58,851 bases of DNA from Bacteroidaceae bacterium (GTDB lineage: Bacteria; Bacteroidota; Bacteroidia; Bacteroidales; Bacteroidaceae): NCBI GenBank assembly GCA_017617235.1, contig JAFZWQ010000044.1, forward strand, positions 1 to 58,851, read 5' to 3'. A program made the position numbers and the translations under genes. Under the pieces are notes generated by a model. It saw only the letters and a program-made list of their open reading frames with translations. It searched no databases and was not told the origin of the DNA. Below, piece by piece: positions 24,784 to 34,572 of the stretch (position 1 is its first letter; each line of letters starts with the position of its first letter).

Positions 24784-25373
24784 CTGCGGCGACGGCGTTT
24801 GCGACCAAAGATGTTTCCCAAGGTGCGAATGATGGTCAGTCCCATACGCAGACCCTCGTAGATAGCAAAACCGCGACTGATGAGGTTGCTGGCTTTCGTC
24901 AGTTTGTTTCCATCCTTCTGGTCTTCAGGGTTGACCAGCAGATTGAAACTTTCCGACATGCGGGTTTTGCTTTCTTGCAGTTGTTCGTTAACTTCTTTGC
25001 TGTTTAATGCTTCTTCGCCTGGGGTAAACACGTTGGTCAGCATACCCGTGATGGGTTTGATAACCCATGCTTCGCGTTTAAACCAGAAAACAATCAGAAG
25101 CAATATGGCGAATGCGCTGACACAGGCAAATCCCAGAGCATTGTTTCCAATGGCCTGTCCGATGATGTAGGCCAGGAAGAAAAAGAAGAAGAGTAGCGCC
25201 ATTCCACCCAGAACCAGACATACTACAGCAATAGCCAGACGCGACAGAACGATGGACAATTTGTCACGAGTCTCGACTATGATAGCCTTCTTCTGAAGAC
25301 CCACATACGAGCGGGTCTCCAAAAGAAGGTCTTGCATCTGTTTCTGAGTGTCGCTGAAAAGGTTGAAAAACAT
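24780..25373 (-). CDS. Membrane protein, phage-holin/DUF1469-like
   Basis: This 197-residue protein has an amphipathic N-terminal helix (FNLFSDTQKQMQDLLLETRS). Two adjacent membrane segments follow at about residues 45-70 and 75-100 (LAIAVVCLVLGGMALLFFFF, then FACVSAFAILLLIVFWF). The soluble C-terminus ends in a poly-Arg tail (GRKRRRRR). This is the layout of the holin-superfamily III/YqjE-like proteins often found beside YtxH proteins. It overlaps both neighbours by 1-4 nt. It may act in envelope stress, but the evidence is only context. Confidence 0.75.
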   Translation of the reverse strand: MFFNLFSDTQKQMQDLLLETRSYVGLQKKAIIVETRDKLSIVLSRLAIAVVCLVLGGMALLFFFFFLAYIIGQAIGNNALGFACVSAFAILLLIVFWFKREAWVIKPITGMLTNVFTPGEEALNSKEVNEQLQESKTRMSESFNLLVNPEDQKDGNKLTKASNLISRGFAIYEGLRMGLTIIRTLGNIFGRKRRRRR

Positions 25374-25576
25374 TACTCTTCGGGCTGCAGTTCTTCAGCA
25401 ATTTCATCTACCAAATTGCTCATCTCCTTCGAGGAGAGACGGATGCCGCGCTTGCGCAGGGCCTCAGCAATTCTTTCACGCAACTCGCTTCCCTTTTCGG
25501 GGGCGAATAATAAACCAGCGGCTGCACCAACAACGGCGCCACCAAGGAATGCTGCCAGATAATTCAATGCTTTCAT
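25373..25576 (-). CDS. YtxH domain-containing small protein
   Basis: In this 67-residue protein an N-terminal Gly/Ala-rich membrane segment (LAAFLGGAVVGAAAGLLFAP) is followed by EKGSELRERIAEALRKRG, the usual YtxH 'LFAPxxGxxxR' pattern. It is the first gene of the operon with the holin-like and 67-residue proteins, overlapping the next gene by 1 nt. YtxH-type proteins are linked to general stress in Firmicutes; the role here is unknown. Confidence 0.85.
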   Translation of the reverse strand: MKALNYLAAFLGGAVVGAAAGLLFAPEKGSELRERIAEALRKRGIRLSSKEMSNLVDEIAEELQPEE

Positions 25577-25696
25577 AATCGTAGTATTTAAAGGTTTGTA
25601 CTATGTATCTGCGACAAATGTACGCATTAATCGTGAATAATATATCGTGAAATGTAAATTATTTCTTGTCTTTTAACTTTTTTTTAAATAGAACGC

Positions 25697-25727
25697 TTTG
25701 TTATATCGTCAAGAATAGGTAAATTTG
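25697..25727 (+). promoter_or_regulatory. Promoter of the SPOR lipoprotein gene
   Basis: TTTG at 25697-25700, a 19-nt spacer, and TAAATTTG at 25720-25727 match the Bacteroidetes promoter. The 5' leader to the ATG at 25786 is about 55 nt. Confidence 0.7.
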
Positions 25728-25785
25728 TAGCGGTAAAAATTGGATTAATAGGTATATATTATTAAATCACAACATATTTTAAATT

Positions 25786-26292
25786 ATGAAGAAGTTTCTC
25801 ATTTTCGGTTCAGCCCTGTTTATGGTGCTTGCCATGACAAGTTGTAAGAGTAAGGAAAGTGCGTACAAAAAGGCTTACGAGAAGGCTCAGTCTACTCAGG
25901 TAGGTCAGCAGTATGTTACCACTCCCACTCAGCAGACCACTCCTGTTCAGGTTACCCCTGTAAATCCCACTCAGCAGACCACCACTCCTGTTGTTACTCA
26001 GGACTACAGCGGTGTTGGCGTTCGTTCGGAGAATGTTACTCTGGTCAGCGGAACTGGCCTGCGTGCTTTCAGCGTGGTTGTTAATTCGTTCCAGCTGCAG
26101 AGCAACGCCCAGAGCTTCCAGGCTACTTTGGCCGCTAAGGGTTATGCTGCACAGATTGTTTCTGCTCTGGTAGATGGCAAGACCTTCTATCGTGTTGTTG
26201 CTTCTACTCACGACACCAAGGAACAGGCTGCTCAGAGCCGTGCTGCCCTGCTGGGTACTTATCCCGATGCATGGTTGCTCTATAAGAAGTAA
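25786..26292 (+). CDS. SPOR-domain lipoprotein
   Basis: This 168-residue protein has a lipoprotein signal (FGSALFMVLAMTSC, Cys at residue 20). A Gln/Thr/Pro-rich linker holds two similar TPTQQTTPVQVTPV-type units. The C-terminal SPOR domain (about residues 90-168: RAFSVVVNSFQLQSNAQSF, ending YPDAWLLYKK) would bind denuded peptidoglycan glycan strands, as known for SPOR proteins. It probably acts at the septum or in the outer-membrane/periplasm. It ends 3 nt before ruvX. Confidence 0.9.
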   Translation: MKKFLIFGSALFMVLAMTSCKSKESAYKKAYEKAQSTQVGQQYVTTPTQQTTPVQVTPVNPTQQTTTPVVTQDYSGVGVRSENVTLVSGTGLRAFSVVVNSFQLQSNAQSFQATLAAKGYAAQIVSALVDGKTFYRVVASTHDTKEQAAQSRAALLGTYPDAWLLYKK

Positions 26293-26295
26293 TTA

Positions 26296-26709
26296 GTGAG
26301 CAGAGTACTTGCTATAGATTATGGGGTCCGTCGCACAGGTATTGCTGTGACGGACCCCTTACAGATAATAGCGAACGGTCTTACGACGGTGGATACGCGC
26401 CAGCTGTTGCGATTCTTGCAGGATTATGTGACAAAAGAGCAGGTGGAACGTTTCGTTGTGGGTCGCCCCATGCAAACCAACGGACGGGAGAGCGAGAACC
26501 TGAAGAACGTGCAGCAGTTCGTGGTGCAGTTGCAGAAGGCCATACCCGATATCCCAGTAACGTGGTGGGACGAACGATACACCAGTGTCATGGCCCATCA
26601 GACGATGCTCGACAGTGGAATAGGTCGGATGGCGCGTCGCAACAAAGCCCTTGTCGACGAAATATCGGCCTGCATCATCCTTCAGGGTTGGATGGAACGC
26701 CGCCAATAG
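26296..26709 (+). CDS. ruvX: Putative pre-16S rRNA nuclease / Holliday junction resolvase (YqgF)
   Basis: This 137-residue protein of the YqgF family has an RNase H-like fold. LAIDYGVRRTGIAVTDPL at the N-terminus carries the first acidic residue, VVGRPMQTNGRES the second segment, and WWDERYTSVMAHQTM plus VDEISACIILQGWM the C-terminal acidic positions. Relatives mature the 5' end of 16S rRNA. The start is GTG at 26296, 3 nt after the preceding stop. The TAG stop is immediately adjacent to the GC-rich inverted repeat. Confidence 0.92.
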   Translation: MSRVLAIDYGVRRTGIAVTDPLQIIANGLTTVDTRQLLRFLQDYVTKEQVERFVVGRPMQTNGRESENLKNVQQFVVQLQKAIPDIPVTWWDERYTSVMAHQTMLDSGIGRMARRNKALVDEISACIILQGWMERRQ

Positions 26710-26843
26710 GCCCCACCCCCTTAACCCCTCCCGAGGGAGGGGAGTGGTCACCAAAGTAATTAGTATTAACCGAATATGATAATAATCCCCATCTTCTGTA
26801 GTATATACGCCCTTCCCTCGGGGAGGGATTGGGAAGGGGGCTG
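26709..26843. repeat. GC-rich inverted-repeat element, short copy
   Basis: The left arm at 26709-26743 (GGCCCCACCCCCTTAACCCC, then TCCCGAGGGAGGGG) and the right arm at 26800-26843 (GTATATACGCCCTTCCCTCG, then GGGAGGGATTGGGAAGGGGG) are inverted. About 60 bp lie between. The GTATATAC motif is followed on the minus strand by TACAGAAGATG, resembling the start region of the DUF559 gene. Confidence 0.82.
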
Positions 26844-26849
26844 TTTCTT

Positions 26850-27407
26850 ATGATTTTACCAATATATACATACGGTCAGCCGGTTTTAAGGAAAGTGGCT
26901 GAAGAAATAGACGAGAGTTATCCCCAGTTGCCCGAACTCATCCAAAACATGTGGGACACGCTGGCGCGCAGTCAGGGTATTGGCTTGGCAGCTCCACAGA
27001 TTGGACTCAGCATACGTCTGATAGTCATCGACCTGGATGTTATCAGCGATGATTTGCCCGAATACCAGGGATTCAAGAAGGTGTTCATCAACCCCTATAT
27101 CGAGGAGTACGACGATTCGGAAACGGATGTCAGCGAAGAGGGTTGTCTTTCGCTGCCCGGTATTCACGAGAAAGTTCGTCGTCCGACTCGTGTGCGCCTT
27201 TCCTGGCAGGACGAAGAGTGGCAGGAGCACGACGAGTGGATAGACGGCTATTTGGCTCGTGTCGTGCAGCACGAGGTCGATCACCTCGAGGGAGAGGTTT
27301 TCACCGACCACCTGAAAGGCCTTCGGAAACAGATGGTTAAATCTAGCCTTAACGACCTCCTCAAGGGTCGCTTCTCCTGCTCCTACAAGGTTAAGCTGAG
27401 AAAATAA
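26850..27407 (+). CDS. def: Peptide deformylase
   Basis: This cytoplasmic metalloenzyme removes the N-formyl group from nascent proteins. It is about 185 residues from ATG 26850 (MILPIYTYGQPVL). The three family motifs are all present: GIGLAAPQIG, EEGCLSLPGI and QHEVDHLEGEVF, with Cys and the two His as metal ligands. The longer frame upstream would be translated from the inverted repeat, so it is not used. It is flanked on both sides by GC-rich repeat arms. Confidence 0.95.
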   Translation: MILPIYTYGQPVLRKVAEEIDESYPQLPELIQNMWDTLARSQGIGLAAPQIGLSIRLIVIDLDVISDDLPEYQGFKKVFINPYIEEYDDSETDVSEEGCLSLPGIHEKVRRPTRVRLSWQDEEWQEHDEWIDGYLARVVQHEVDHLEGEVFTDHLKGLRKQMVKSSLNDLLKGRFSCSYKVKLRK

Positions 27408-27442
27408 AACCCCTTCCCAATCCCTCCCCGAGGGGAGGGAGA
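27408..27442. repeat. Single arm of the GC-rich repeat family
   Basis: CCCCTTCCCAATCCCTCCCC followed by GAGGGGAGGGA matches the arm consensus and forms a hairpin by itself. A related CCCCCTCGGGG lies within the next gene's signal-peptide codons (27496-27506). Confidence 0.7.
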
Positions 27443-27456
27443 AACTGTTATTGTGT

Positions 27457-29445
27457 ATGAAGAAAATCCTTTCCATAGTGTTTTTCTTATTATCCCCCCT
27501 CGGGGCGATGATAGAGGGGGTTCATGCGCAGATAAATACCGACCGGGTGATGCTGATGGGACGTAATGCCCTGTATTACGAGGATTATGTGCTTTCCATC
27601 CAGCGTTTCAATATGGTCATCAATGCCAAGCCCTTCCTGGCAGAGCCTTATTTCTTTCGCGGCTTGGCAAAGTTCTATCTCGAAGATTACAAGGGTGCAG
27701 AAACGGATTGCACCAGTGCCATCGAGCGGAATCCCTATGTCGAGAATAACTTTTCGCTGCGAGCCTTGTGTCGCGTAAACCTTCAGAACTACGCACAGGC
27801 CGAAGCCGACTACGTGAAAGCAACGCAAATCAGTCCCCAAATCGAGGGGAACTGGCACAACATGGTTTTGTGTCAGATGGAGCAAAAGGCATACGAACGG
27901 GCCGATTCTTCGTTGGATGTTATGATTCGCCAATGGCCTAAACAGGCCGACAACTATACCTTGAAGGCTCAGATACGATTCGCTCTTTCCGATACGCTGA
28001 AAGCCGAGGAATGGCTCGATAAGGCGCTGGAAGTAAACAATTACGAGGGTGCAGCGTGGAGCATGAAGGCGATGGTCGCCCTGAATCGTGGCAAGTACAA
28101 GGAAGGGGAGGAGTGTCTGGACCGTGCCATCCTGCAAATGCCGCGTAATGCCAGCCTGTACGTCAATCGTGCCTTAGCTCGTTTCCACCAGCAGAATCTG
28201 CGTGGTGCTATGACGGATTACGATGCAGCCTTGGAAATCGAACCTGGCAACTATCTGGGTCATTTCAATCGTGGATTGCTTCGTGCGCAGGTGGGCGATG
28301 ACAATCGTGCTATCGAGGATTTCAACTTTGTGCTCGAACAGGAGCCGGACAACGTTATTGCCCTTTACAATCGTGCACTTCTGCTCGACAATACAGGCGA
28401 CTTCAAGGGTGCCATTCGCGATATTTCTGCCGTTATCGAGGAATATCCCGAGTTCTGGACGGGCTATCAGACTCGTGCTGCCATCCTGCGCAAGATTGGC
28501 GACGTCTATGGGGCTGAACGCGACGAGTTTAAGGTGCTGAAGGCACAGATGGAAAAGCGTACAGGAACCTATCGCAGCAAGTCGAAGACCCGCAAGAAGA
28601 GCGACAGGAATCCGGAAGACTATAACAAGTTGGTGGAGGAAGATACCCAGCAACCCGAAAAAGAGGAATATACCAGCGAATATCGCGGACGTGTCCAGAA
28701 CAAGCAAACCGACTTGGTGCCCGAACCGATGTACGTAATGACGTATTACAAACGTGCCAACGGTCTGTCCAACTATATTCCTTTCCATCACAGGGTCGAA
28801 AGCTTCAATCGTAGCGGACAGTTGCCCTTGCCGCTGTACATCAGCAATGTCGAGACCAATGCCACAGCCGAGCGCATGCAGCAGCATTTCCAGGACATAC
28901 AGGCCGTCACCGAGGTCCTGGGCGATTCGCCTGAGACCACGGGCCTGCACCTGCGTCGTGCAATGGATTACTATCATGTCCGCGACTTCGAGGCCTGTCT
29001 GGCCGACCTGGACCGTGCCATTGTCCTGCAGCCCTTGGTAGCCATCAGCTATTTCCTTCGTGCCCAGGTGCGTTGTGCCCAGCAAATGGCTTCCCAGTCC
29101 TCTTTGCCATCCTTGCCCTTGTCCCCCACGAACGAGGAGAAAATCGTCTATGGACAGGCACTCGATGATTTGCAAAAGGTTGTGGAACTGGAGCCCGATA
29201 TGCTGTTCGCCTATTACAATATCGGCAACATCTATGCACATTTGCACGAATATGCCAAAGCCCAGGAGGCCTATACCCGTGCCTTGGAGATTGACCCCCG
29301 TTTCCCCGATGCCTACTACAATCGTGGTGTAATCCGACTCCTGGATGGTCGTACCGAGGAGGGACTTGCCGACCTTTCCCAGGCAGGCGAATACGGTCTC
29401 TATGGTGCCTACAATCTCATCAAGCGCTACTCCAAAGCCAAATAA
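27457..29445 (+). CDS. Exported tetratricopeptide-repeat protein
   Basis: This protein of about 662 residues has a signal peptide (MKKILSIVFFLLSPLGAM, ending VHAQ). The body is a chain of TPR-like helix pairs (e.g. AEPYFFRGLAKFYLEDYKGA, IEPGNYLGHFNRGLLRAQVG). It is interrupted by a charged linker at about residues 365-405 (KSKTRKKSDRNPED, QQPEKEE). More TPRs follow near the C-terminus (FAYYNIGNIYAHLHEYAKAQ). It is probably a periplasmic protein-protein interaction scaffold. I chose ATG 27457. It is followed 29 nt later by the M6 protease gene; its partners are unknown. Confidence 0.85.
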   Translation: MKKILSIVFFLLSPLGAMIEGVHAQINTDRVMLMGRNALYYEDYVLSIQRFNMVINAKPFLAEPYFFRGLAKFYLEDYKGAETDCTSAIERNPYVENNFSLRALCRVNLQNYAQAEADYVKATQISPQIEGNWHNMVLCQMEQKAYERADSSLDVMIRQWPKQADNYTLKAQIRFALSDTLKAEEWLDKALEVNNYEGAAWSMKAMVALNRGKYKEGEECLDRAILQMPRNASLYVNRALARFHQQNLRGAMTDYDAALEIEPGNYLGHFNRGLLRAQVGDDNRAIEDFNFVLEQEPDNVIALYNRALLLDNTGDFKGAIRDISAVIEEYPEFWTGYQTRAAILRKIGDVYGAERDEFKVLKAQMEKRTGTYRSKSKTRKKSDRNPEDYNKLVEEDTQQPEKEEYTSEYRGRVQNKQTDLVPEPMYVMTYYKRANGLSNYIPFHHRVESFNRSGQLPLPLYISNVETNATAERMQQHFQDIQAVTEVLGDSPETTGLHLRRAMDYYHVRDFEACLADLDRAIVLQPLVAISYFLRAQVRCAQQMASQSSLPSLPLSPTNEEKIVYGQALDDLQKVVELEPDMLFAYYNIGNIYAHLHEYAKAQEAYTRALEIDPRFPDAYYNRGVIRLLDGRTEEGLADLSQAGEYGLYGAYNLIKRYSKAK

Positions 29446-29474
29446 ATTTTGTATAACTGTTAATCACGGAAACT

Positions 29475-32030
29475 ATGATAAAGAAGCTGCTGAGCACACT
29501 GCTGCTCGTCCTTTCGACCTATGTGTGTTGGTCCATTCCTGCCGACCGTACGCCACGTAAAATACAACAGCCCGACGGCACGTTCGTAACGCTCAGGCTG
29601 AACGGCGACGAGTATTTCCACTATACCACTACGGCAGACGGATTCACTGTCGTGAAAAATGAACGCGGCTTCTGGGTGTATGCCTCGAAGCAGGCCGACG
29701 GCACGTTAGCAGCCACCAATGTGGTGGCCCACGACGAAGCCGACCGTCAGGCCGACGAGAAGGCCTTTCTAAACGGCACCACCCGTCGAATAAAGCCCCA
29801 GATGGACAGCCGTATGGCAGAGATGCGTCAGGGCAATCGTATGCGACAGGCCCAAGCGCTGGAGAAACGGCGTGCCGAGGGCTTCGACTATTCCAACTTC
29901 CGCGGCCTGATAATCCTGGTGGAATACAACGACCGTTCGTTCCAGTATGGCGACGAGATGAACGACATCATGAACGACATTGCCAACAAAGAAGGCTACA
30001 AAGGCGACTCGCGTACGAACTATGTGGACGAATCGAAAGGGATTGATGGGCGATTCTATGGCAGCGTTTACGACTATTTTCGCGACAACTCCAACGGCAA
30101 GTTCCAGCCCAAGTTCGACGTTGTGGGCCCTGTAAAAGTGAATCAAAGCCAGTATTTTCCCAGAGGGGTGGATTATGCGCCGCAACTGGTGAAGGAGGTG
30201 GTAGATGTTGCCGACCCACTGGTCGACTTCAGCCAATACGACGGCAACGGCGACGGTGTGGTAGATTTGATTTACTTTGTCTTTGCGGGTTTTGCCTCAC
30301 ATAATCCTGCTAACGACGAGCGCTTGATGTGGGCACATAAATCCCATTTCGTCGACGAGGTGAAAGATGGAGTCAAACTGGTGGATTATACCTGCAGTAC
30401 GGAGATGGAGGTTAATGAGGAACTTCCCATGCTTACCGGCATTGGAACCATCTGTCACGAATTAAGCCACGTACTGGGATTGCCCGATTTTTACGATACA
30501 GACTATGAAGGTTCGGGAGGCCAATCCGACGACCTCCTATATTGGTCGCTTATGTCTGCTGGCGACGATCTTGCCTATGGCCGCGTTCCTTGCAATTATT
30601 CGCTCTACGAGCGCTATCTCGTGGGATTCTGCGACAAGCCCACGGTACTGAACGAGGTAGGCACGTATTCCATGCACGATGTCACCACCAACGAGGGCTT
30701 CTGGCTCGATACGTCACGTAAAAACGAGTTCTTCATCATCGAAAACCGTCAGCAGACAGGGTGGGACACCTATTTGCCTGGACATGGCATGCTGGTTTTC
30801 CGTGTGGACAGGAGCGATATGGATAAATGGAATGATAATTGTATAAATGTAGATCCCAAGCGCCAGTACTACGAAATGCTCTATGCCGGAGGATATCGAG
30901 GTGGCAATTCACCCTACGAATCCTTCCCCGGAAAGGGAAATGTCACCATGCTCACCAACTACAGCTCGCCTGCCAATCTGCGGACATGGGCGGGAAGGGA
31001 AAACAAATTCGGAATTGTCCACATCGCCGAAACCGACGGCATCATCTCTTTCGACCTGGTGGATGCCAGCACGTTCGCCGAGATTGTTCTGCCCCAGCAA
31101 CAGGACATGTACCAGGGCATCTGCTACGAACTCGAACGCGGTATCTATGTGCCCAAGAAAACGTACCAGGCCAAGTGGACATCGGACAACCCCGAGGTCG
31201 CCAGTGTCGATCAGGAAGGAAACGTAACGGCAATGGCCGAGGGCGAGGCACAAATCACCCTCACCGTCAACGACTCCTTATCCGCCACTTGTGCCGTAAC
31301 GGTGCAGCCTGCCCCTGCCGTTCCCAATATCGAAAGTCTCTTCAATTATCCCAGCAAAACCCCGCAAGTGCTGCAACTGAACGATGCACAGGTATTTTTT
31401 GTATATCTAAAGAATCGTGCGTTTGTACGCGATGGCAGCGGCAGCATCATGTTATACGATATTCTGCCCGATGCTGTGCCAGGCGATGTGCTCAACGGTC
31501 TTTTATATTCGAAATATTTTGAAGACACTGGATGGATTGAGATGGATCCTATCAAGGGCATCAACTATGTTGGCTCCATCCAGGTTACGCATGGTCCCAC
31601 GCCAGAGCCCGATGTGGTGACACTCGCCAATATGGGTTCGTGCAAAATCATGGACTACATCACACTGAAGGACGTAAAACTTGAATACCGTACAAACAGC
31701 AAAGGCGTAGAACAGTTGTCTATCGCGGATGGTGAGCACACCATCTTCCTTAACACTAAATACATTGGTAATATGGATATGCCCACGAAACAGGAGCTGT
31801 CCGAAAACCGCTACGATGTAGAAGGCATCATCAGCTATTACAATACCCCGGGCTATAACGACGTGATTAACCTCACCGCACCCATCGCCGTGTCCCAGAA
31901 CACCGGCATAGCAGCTCCCGTCAGCGCCTCGCAGCCCTGTCAGCAGATTTACAACCTCCAGGGCCAGCGCCTCAGTCGTCTGCAGAAAGGCCTGAACATC
32001 CTCAATGGCAAAATCCTCCTTCACCCCTAA
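29475..32030 (+). CDS. Secreted M6-family metalloprotease with Ig-like domain and sorting-type tail
   Basis: This 851-residue protein has a signal peptide (MIKKLLSTLLLVLSTYVCWS). The propeptide-like region includes FVTLRLNGDEYFHYTTTADG. The zinc motif HELSHVLGLPD (about residue 328) matches HExxHxxGxxD of immune-inhibitor-A-type M6 peptidases, followed by a Met-turn-like WSLMSAGD. A bacterial Ig-like group 2 domain (WTSDNPEVASVDQEGNVTAM) and an OB-like beta region follow. The tail is YNLQGQRLSRLQKGLNILNG. It is probably surface-exposed or secreted and degrades host or dietary protein. Confidence 0.9.
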   Translation: MIKKLLSTLLLVLSTYVCWSIPADRTPRKIQQPDGTFVTLRLNGDEYFHYTTTADGFTVVKNERGFWVYASKQADGTLAATNVVAHDEADRQADEKAFLNGTTRRIKPQMDSRMAEMRQGNRMRQAQALEKRRAEGFDYSNFRGLIILVEYNDRSFQYGDEMNDIMNDIANKEGYKGDSRTNYVDESKGIDGRFYGSVYDYFRDNSNGKFQPKFDVVGPVKVNQSQYFPRGVDYAPQLVKEVVDVADPLVDFSQYDGNGDGVVDLIYFVFAGFASHNPANDERLMWAHKSHFVDEVKDGVKLVDYTCSTEMEVNEELPMLTGIGTICHELSHVLGLPDFYDTDYEGSGGQSDDLLYWSLMSAGDDLAYGRVPCNYSLYERYLVGFCDKPTVLNEVGTYSMHDVTTNEGFWLDTSRKNEFFIIENRQQTGWDTYLPGHGMLVFRVDRSDMDKWNDNCINVDPKRQYYEMLYAGGYRGGNSPYESFPGKGNVTMLTNYSSPANLRTWAGRENKFGIVHIAETDGIISFDLVDASTFAEIVLPQQQDMYQGICYELERGIYVPKKTYQAKWTSDNPEVASVDQEGNVTAMAEGEAQITLTVNDSLSATCAVTVQPAPAVPNIESLFNYPSKTPQVLQLNDAQVFFVYLKNRAFVRDGSGSIMLYDILPDAVPGDVLNGLLYSKYFEDTGWIEMDPIKGINYVGSIQVTHGPTPEPDVVTLANMGSCKIMDYITLKDVKLEYRTNSKGVEQLSIADGEHTIFLNTKYIGNMDMPTKQELSENRYDVEGIISYYNTPGYNDVINLTAPIAVSQNTGIAAPVSASQPCQQIYNLQGQRLSRLQKGLNILNGKILLHP

Positions 32031-32085
32031 AATGAGAAAAACGCTATTCAAAGGCGAAATAAGTTAAAGTATATTTGAATACCCC

Positions 32086-34572
32086 ATGAAGATAAGAAAT
32101 TTATTTTTGGCGGCAGCCTTTATCTGCTGCACGTCGTTCAGTGCAGAGGCACAGAACAATAGTAAATTCACGGCAGGAAAGGTCAGCGACATCCATCCGA
32201 TGGGATGGCTCGAGACCATGATGCAGCGTCAGCACGACGGACTGACGGGACATCCCGAGGCGCTGTCGTACCCCTATAACAGTTGCTTGTGGGCAGGCGA
32301 GATTTCGCGTGCCGACGAGAGCTATGGCGACAACTGGTGGCGCTACGAGCAGACGGCGTACTATACCGACGGACTGTTGCGGCTGGGCTACGAGCTGGGT
32401 GCTCAGGAGATGGTCGACAAAGCGATGGAGGGCATCGAATACACGTTGGCACATCCCGACGAGAAGGGTGTGCTGGGCAATGAGACGCTGGAGGGCATCA
32501 CGTGGCCCATGTCCGTGTTCTTCCGTGTGCTGCAGGCCAAATACGAGCACGACGGCGACGAGCGCATTCCAACGGCTTTGGAGAAACACTATCTGAACTT
32601 CACGCCACAGGATTTGGCTGGCGGCATCGTGGGTGGTCGTAACATCATGTCCATCGAGGGCATCCTCTGGACCTACGGCAAGACGGGCAATGCCAAACTC
32701 CTGCAGTTAGCCGAGGACGCCTGGGCCATTCAGGATAAGTTCGCTGTCGACGAGACGGCCATCCTCAGTTCAGAGCCCTTCTACATGCACAGCGTCACGT
32801 TCTGCGAGATGCTCAAACTGCCCCTGTTGCTCTATGCCTACACAGGCAAGCAGCACTATCTGGATCTGGCGATGACGGCTGTCCGCAAGGTGGAGCGCGA
32901 GTCGATGTTGCCCGATGGTGTTCCGTCGAGTGCCGAGTTCCTGCTGGGCGACGATGTCGACATCAGTCACGAGACCTGCGATGTTGTGGACTTCTCGTGG
33001 ACACTGGGCCACTATCTGGCTGTGACGGGCGATGCCGAGTGGGCCGACAAAATCGAGCATGCCGTCTATAATGCCGGTCTGGGAGCCATCACCAAGGACT
33101 TCCGCGCGCTGCAATATTTCTCGTCCGTCAACCAGTTCATTGCCACCGGCACATCGAACCACAATACCTATAAGCATGGCTCCACGTGGATGGCTTATCG
33201 CCCCACGCACGAGACGGAGTGCTGCTCCGGCAACGTAAACCGCATGCTGCCCAACCTGGTCAGCCGCATGTGGATGACCGACAGCGAGGGTGGGGCAGTG
33301 GCTGCCATCTATGGTCCCAGCAAGGCCACCTTCCACACGGACGAAGGCGATATCACCATCACCTGTGCCACCAGTTATCCTTTCAGCAAAATGTTGGTCT
33401 TCTCTGTCAGCGGAGACGCGGGAATCAGCCTTCCCCTGACGTTGCGCATCCCCACGTGGTGCAACAATGCCTCCCTCTCTGTCAATGGCCTGCCCGTAGA
33501 TATCAGCCTTACTGCCGGAACCTTTGTCAGACTGCCTGAGCCGGTCCAGGAAGGCGATGTCATCATCCTGATGCTGCCCATGGAGGTCGAGACGCACTCC
33601 ATTCCCGGTCAGGGTGTCTATTTCCAGTATGGTCCGTTGCTCTATTCCTACGCCATTCCGCAGCAGAAGGTCGAGGACACCACGGAATACGAATGCATGC
33701 ACGGCAAGAAACCCGAGAACCCCGAATTCAAGTGCTGGAACATCACGCCTACGGGCGCCTTCAATTACGCCTATGCCGACGATGGCCAGCCCCTGACGTG
33801 CGAACCGATATACTACGACGCTGTTCCCTTCCCCTGCGACCTGGAAACCGTATTTTCCAAGATTCGCATCCCCGTGAAGCAAATCAAGTGGGACCTCGTG
33901 GACGGACGCTATACTCCTCCCATGCCCGAACAGGGACATCTCACCTTCCTGAGCGACGCCACACAATACATCGACCTCGTGCCCTACGGTTGCACCGAGT
34001 TGCGACTCACCGTTTTCCCCGATGCCGATGCACAGCCGCTGCCTGCTCCCGAAGAGCCCGACTACTCCCGTCCTGCCGATGCGCCTGACTGCGTGGGTGT
34101 GATTTGTGATGCCGACTATGTCTATTTCGAAGAACCCCGCTTCTGTTGGGACGAACCCATATATTGCAAGGTTCGTACGGCTGGCGACACCACCACCGAC
34201 CTCTTCAGCAACGCAGGTGGAGACCTCTGCGAGATGGTGGGCACCACTGCCAACGGTCGTAAGATTTGGCGCTGGATAGGCACACCAGCCGACGGACAGT
34301 CCTTTGTGGAACTCATCTTCACCAACCACGACCTGCTGACCACCATCCTGCCGTTCTACTCTGGCGGCTATTACCGCTACGATGGACTCGTCTATTTGGT
34401 CGGTCAGTCCAATCCCACCTCCATCACCCGTCCCGACAGCTACGGCCCCTCTCGTGACGATGAGGCTGCTCCTTCCGACGGCTGGTATACCCTCGATGGT
34501 CGCCGCCTTGTCCGCCGTCCCACCACCAACGGCCTGAACATCCTCAACGGCAAAAAAGTTGTGATCCACTAA
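32086..34572 (+). CDS. GH127/DUF1680 family glycoside hydrolase (beta-L-arabinofuranosidase-like)
   Basis: This 828-residue exported protein has a signal peptide (MKIRNLFLAAAFICC, ending AEAQ). The (alpha/alpha)6-barrel region carries YGDNWWRYEQTAYYTDGLLR. The key segment is THETECCSGNVNRM, with Glu 378 and the Cys 379/380 pair corresponding to the nucleophile/zinc Cys of GH127. A beta-sandwich follows, then a sorting-type tail (WYTLDGRRLVR, GLNILNGKKVVIH). It would release beta-L-arabinofuranose from plant polymers or glycoproteins. No SusC/SusD pair is nearby, so it is not in a standard polysaccharide-utilisation locus. Confidence 0.88.
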   Translation: MKIRNLFLAAAFICCTSFSAEAQNNSKFTAGKVSDIHPMGWLETMMQRQHDGLTGHPEALSYPYNSCLWAGEISRADESYGDNWWRYEQTAYYTDGLLRLGYELGAQEMVDKAMEGIEYTLAHPDEKGVLGNETLEGITWPMSVFFRVLQAKYEHDGDERIPTALEKHYLNFTPQDLAGGIVGGRNIMSIEGILWTYGKTGNAKLLQLAEDAWAIQDKFAVDETAILSSEPFYMHSVTFCEMLKLPLLLYAYTGKQHYLDLAMTAVRKVERESMLPDGVPSSAEFLLGDDVDISHETCDVVDFSWTLGHYLAVTGDAEWADKIEHAVYNAGLGAITKDFRALQYFSSVNQFIATGTSNHNTYKHGSTWMAYRPTHETECCSGNVNRMLPNLVSRMWMTDSEGGAVAAIYGPSKATFHTDEGDITITCATSYPFSKMLVFSVSGDAGISLPLTLRIPTWCNNASLSVNGLPVDISLTAGTFVRLPEPVQEGDVIILMLPMEVETHSIPGQGVYFQYGPLLYSYAIPQQKVEDTTEYECMHGKKPENPEFKCWNITPTGAFNYAYADDGQPLTCEPIYYDAVPFPCDLETVFSKIRIPVKQIKWDLVDGRYTPPMPEQGHLTFLSDATQYIDLVPYGCTELRLTVFPDADAQPLPAPEEPDYSRPADAPDCVGVICDADYVYFEEPRFCWDEPIYCKVRTAGDTTTDLFSNAGGDLCEMVGTTANGRKIWRWIGTPADGQSFVELIFTNHDLLTTILPFYSGGYYRYDGLVYLVGQSNPTSITRPDSYGPSRDDEAAPSDGWYTLDGRRLVRRPTTNGLNILNGKKVVIH

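Noticed and set aside
24780-25576. Prophage remnant, because of the holin-like protein
   Set aside because: The gene is coupled to a YtxH protein and a small unknown protein, with no lysin, integrase or structural phage gene nearby; a host envelope operon is more likely.
29769-30236. Long antisense frames opposite the M6 protease, GH127 and thrS genes
   Set aside because: They are shadows of strongly recognised plus-strand genes, with no start signals or family motifs of their own.
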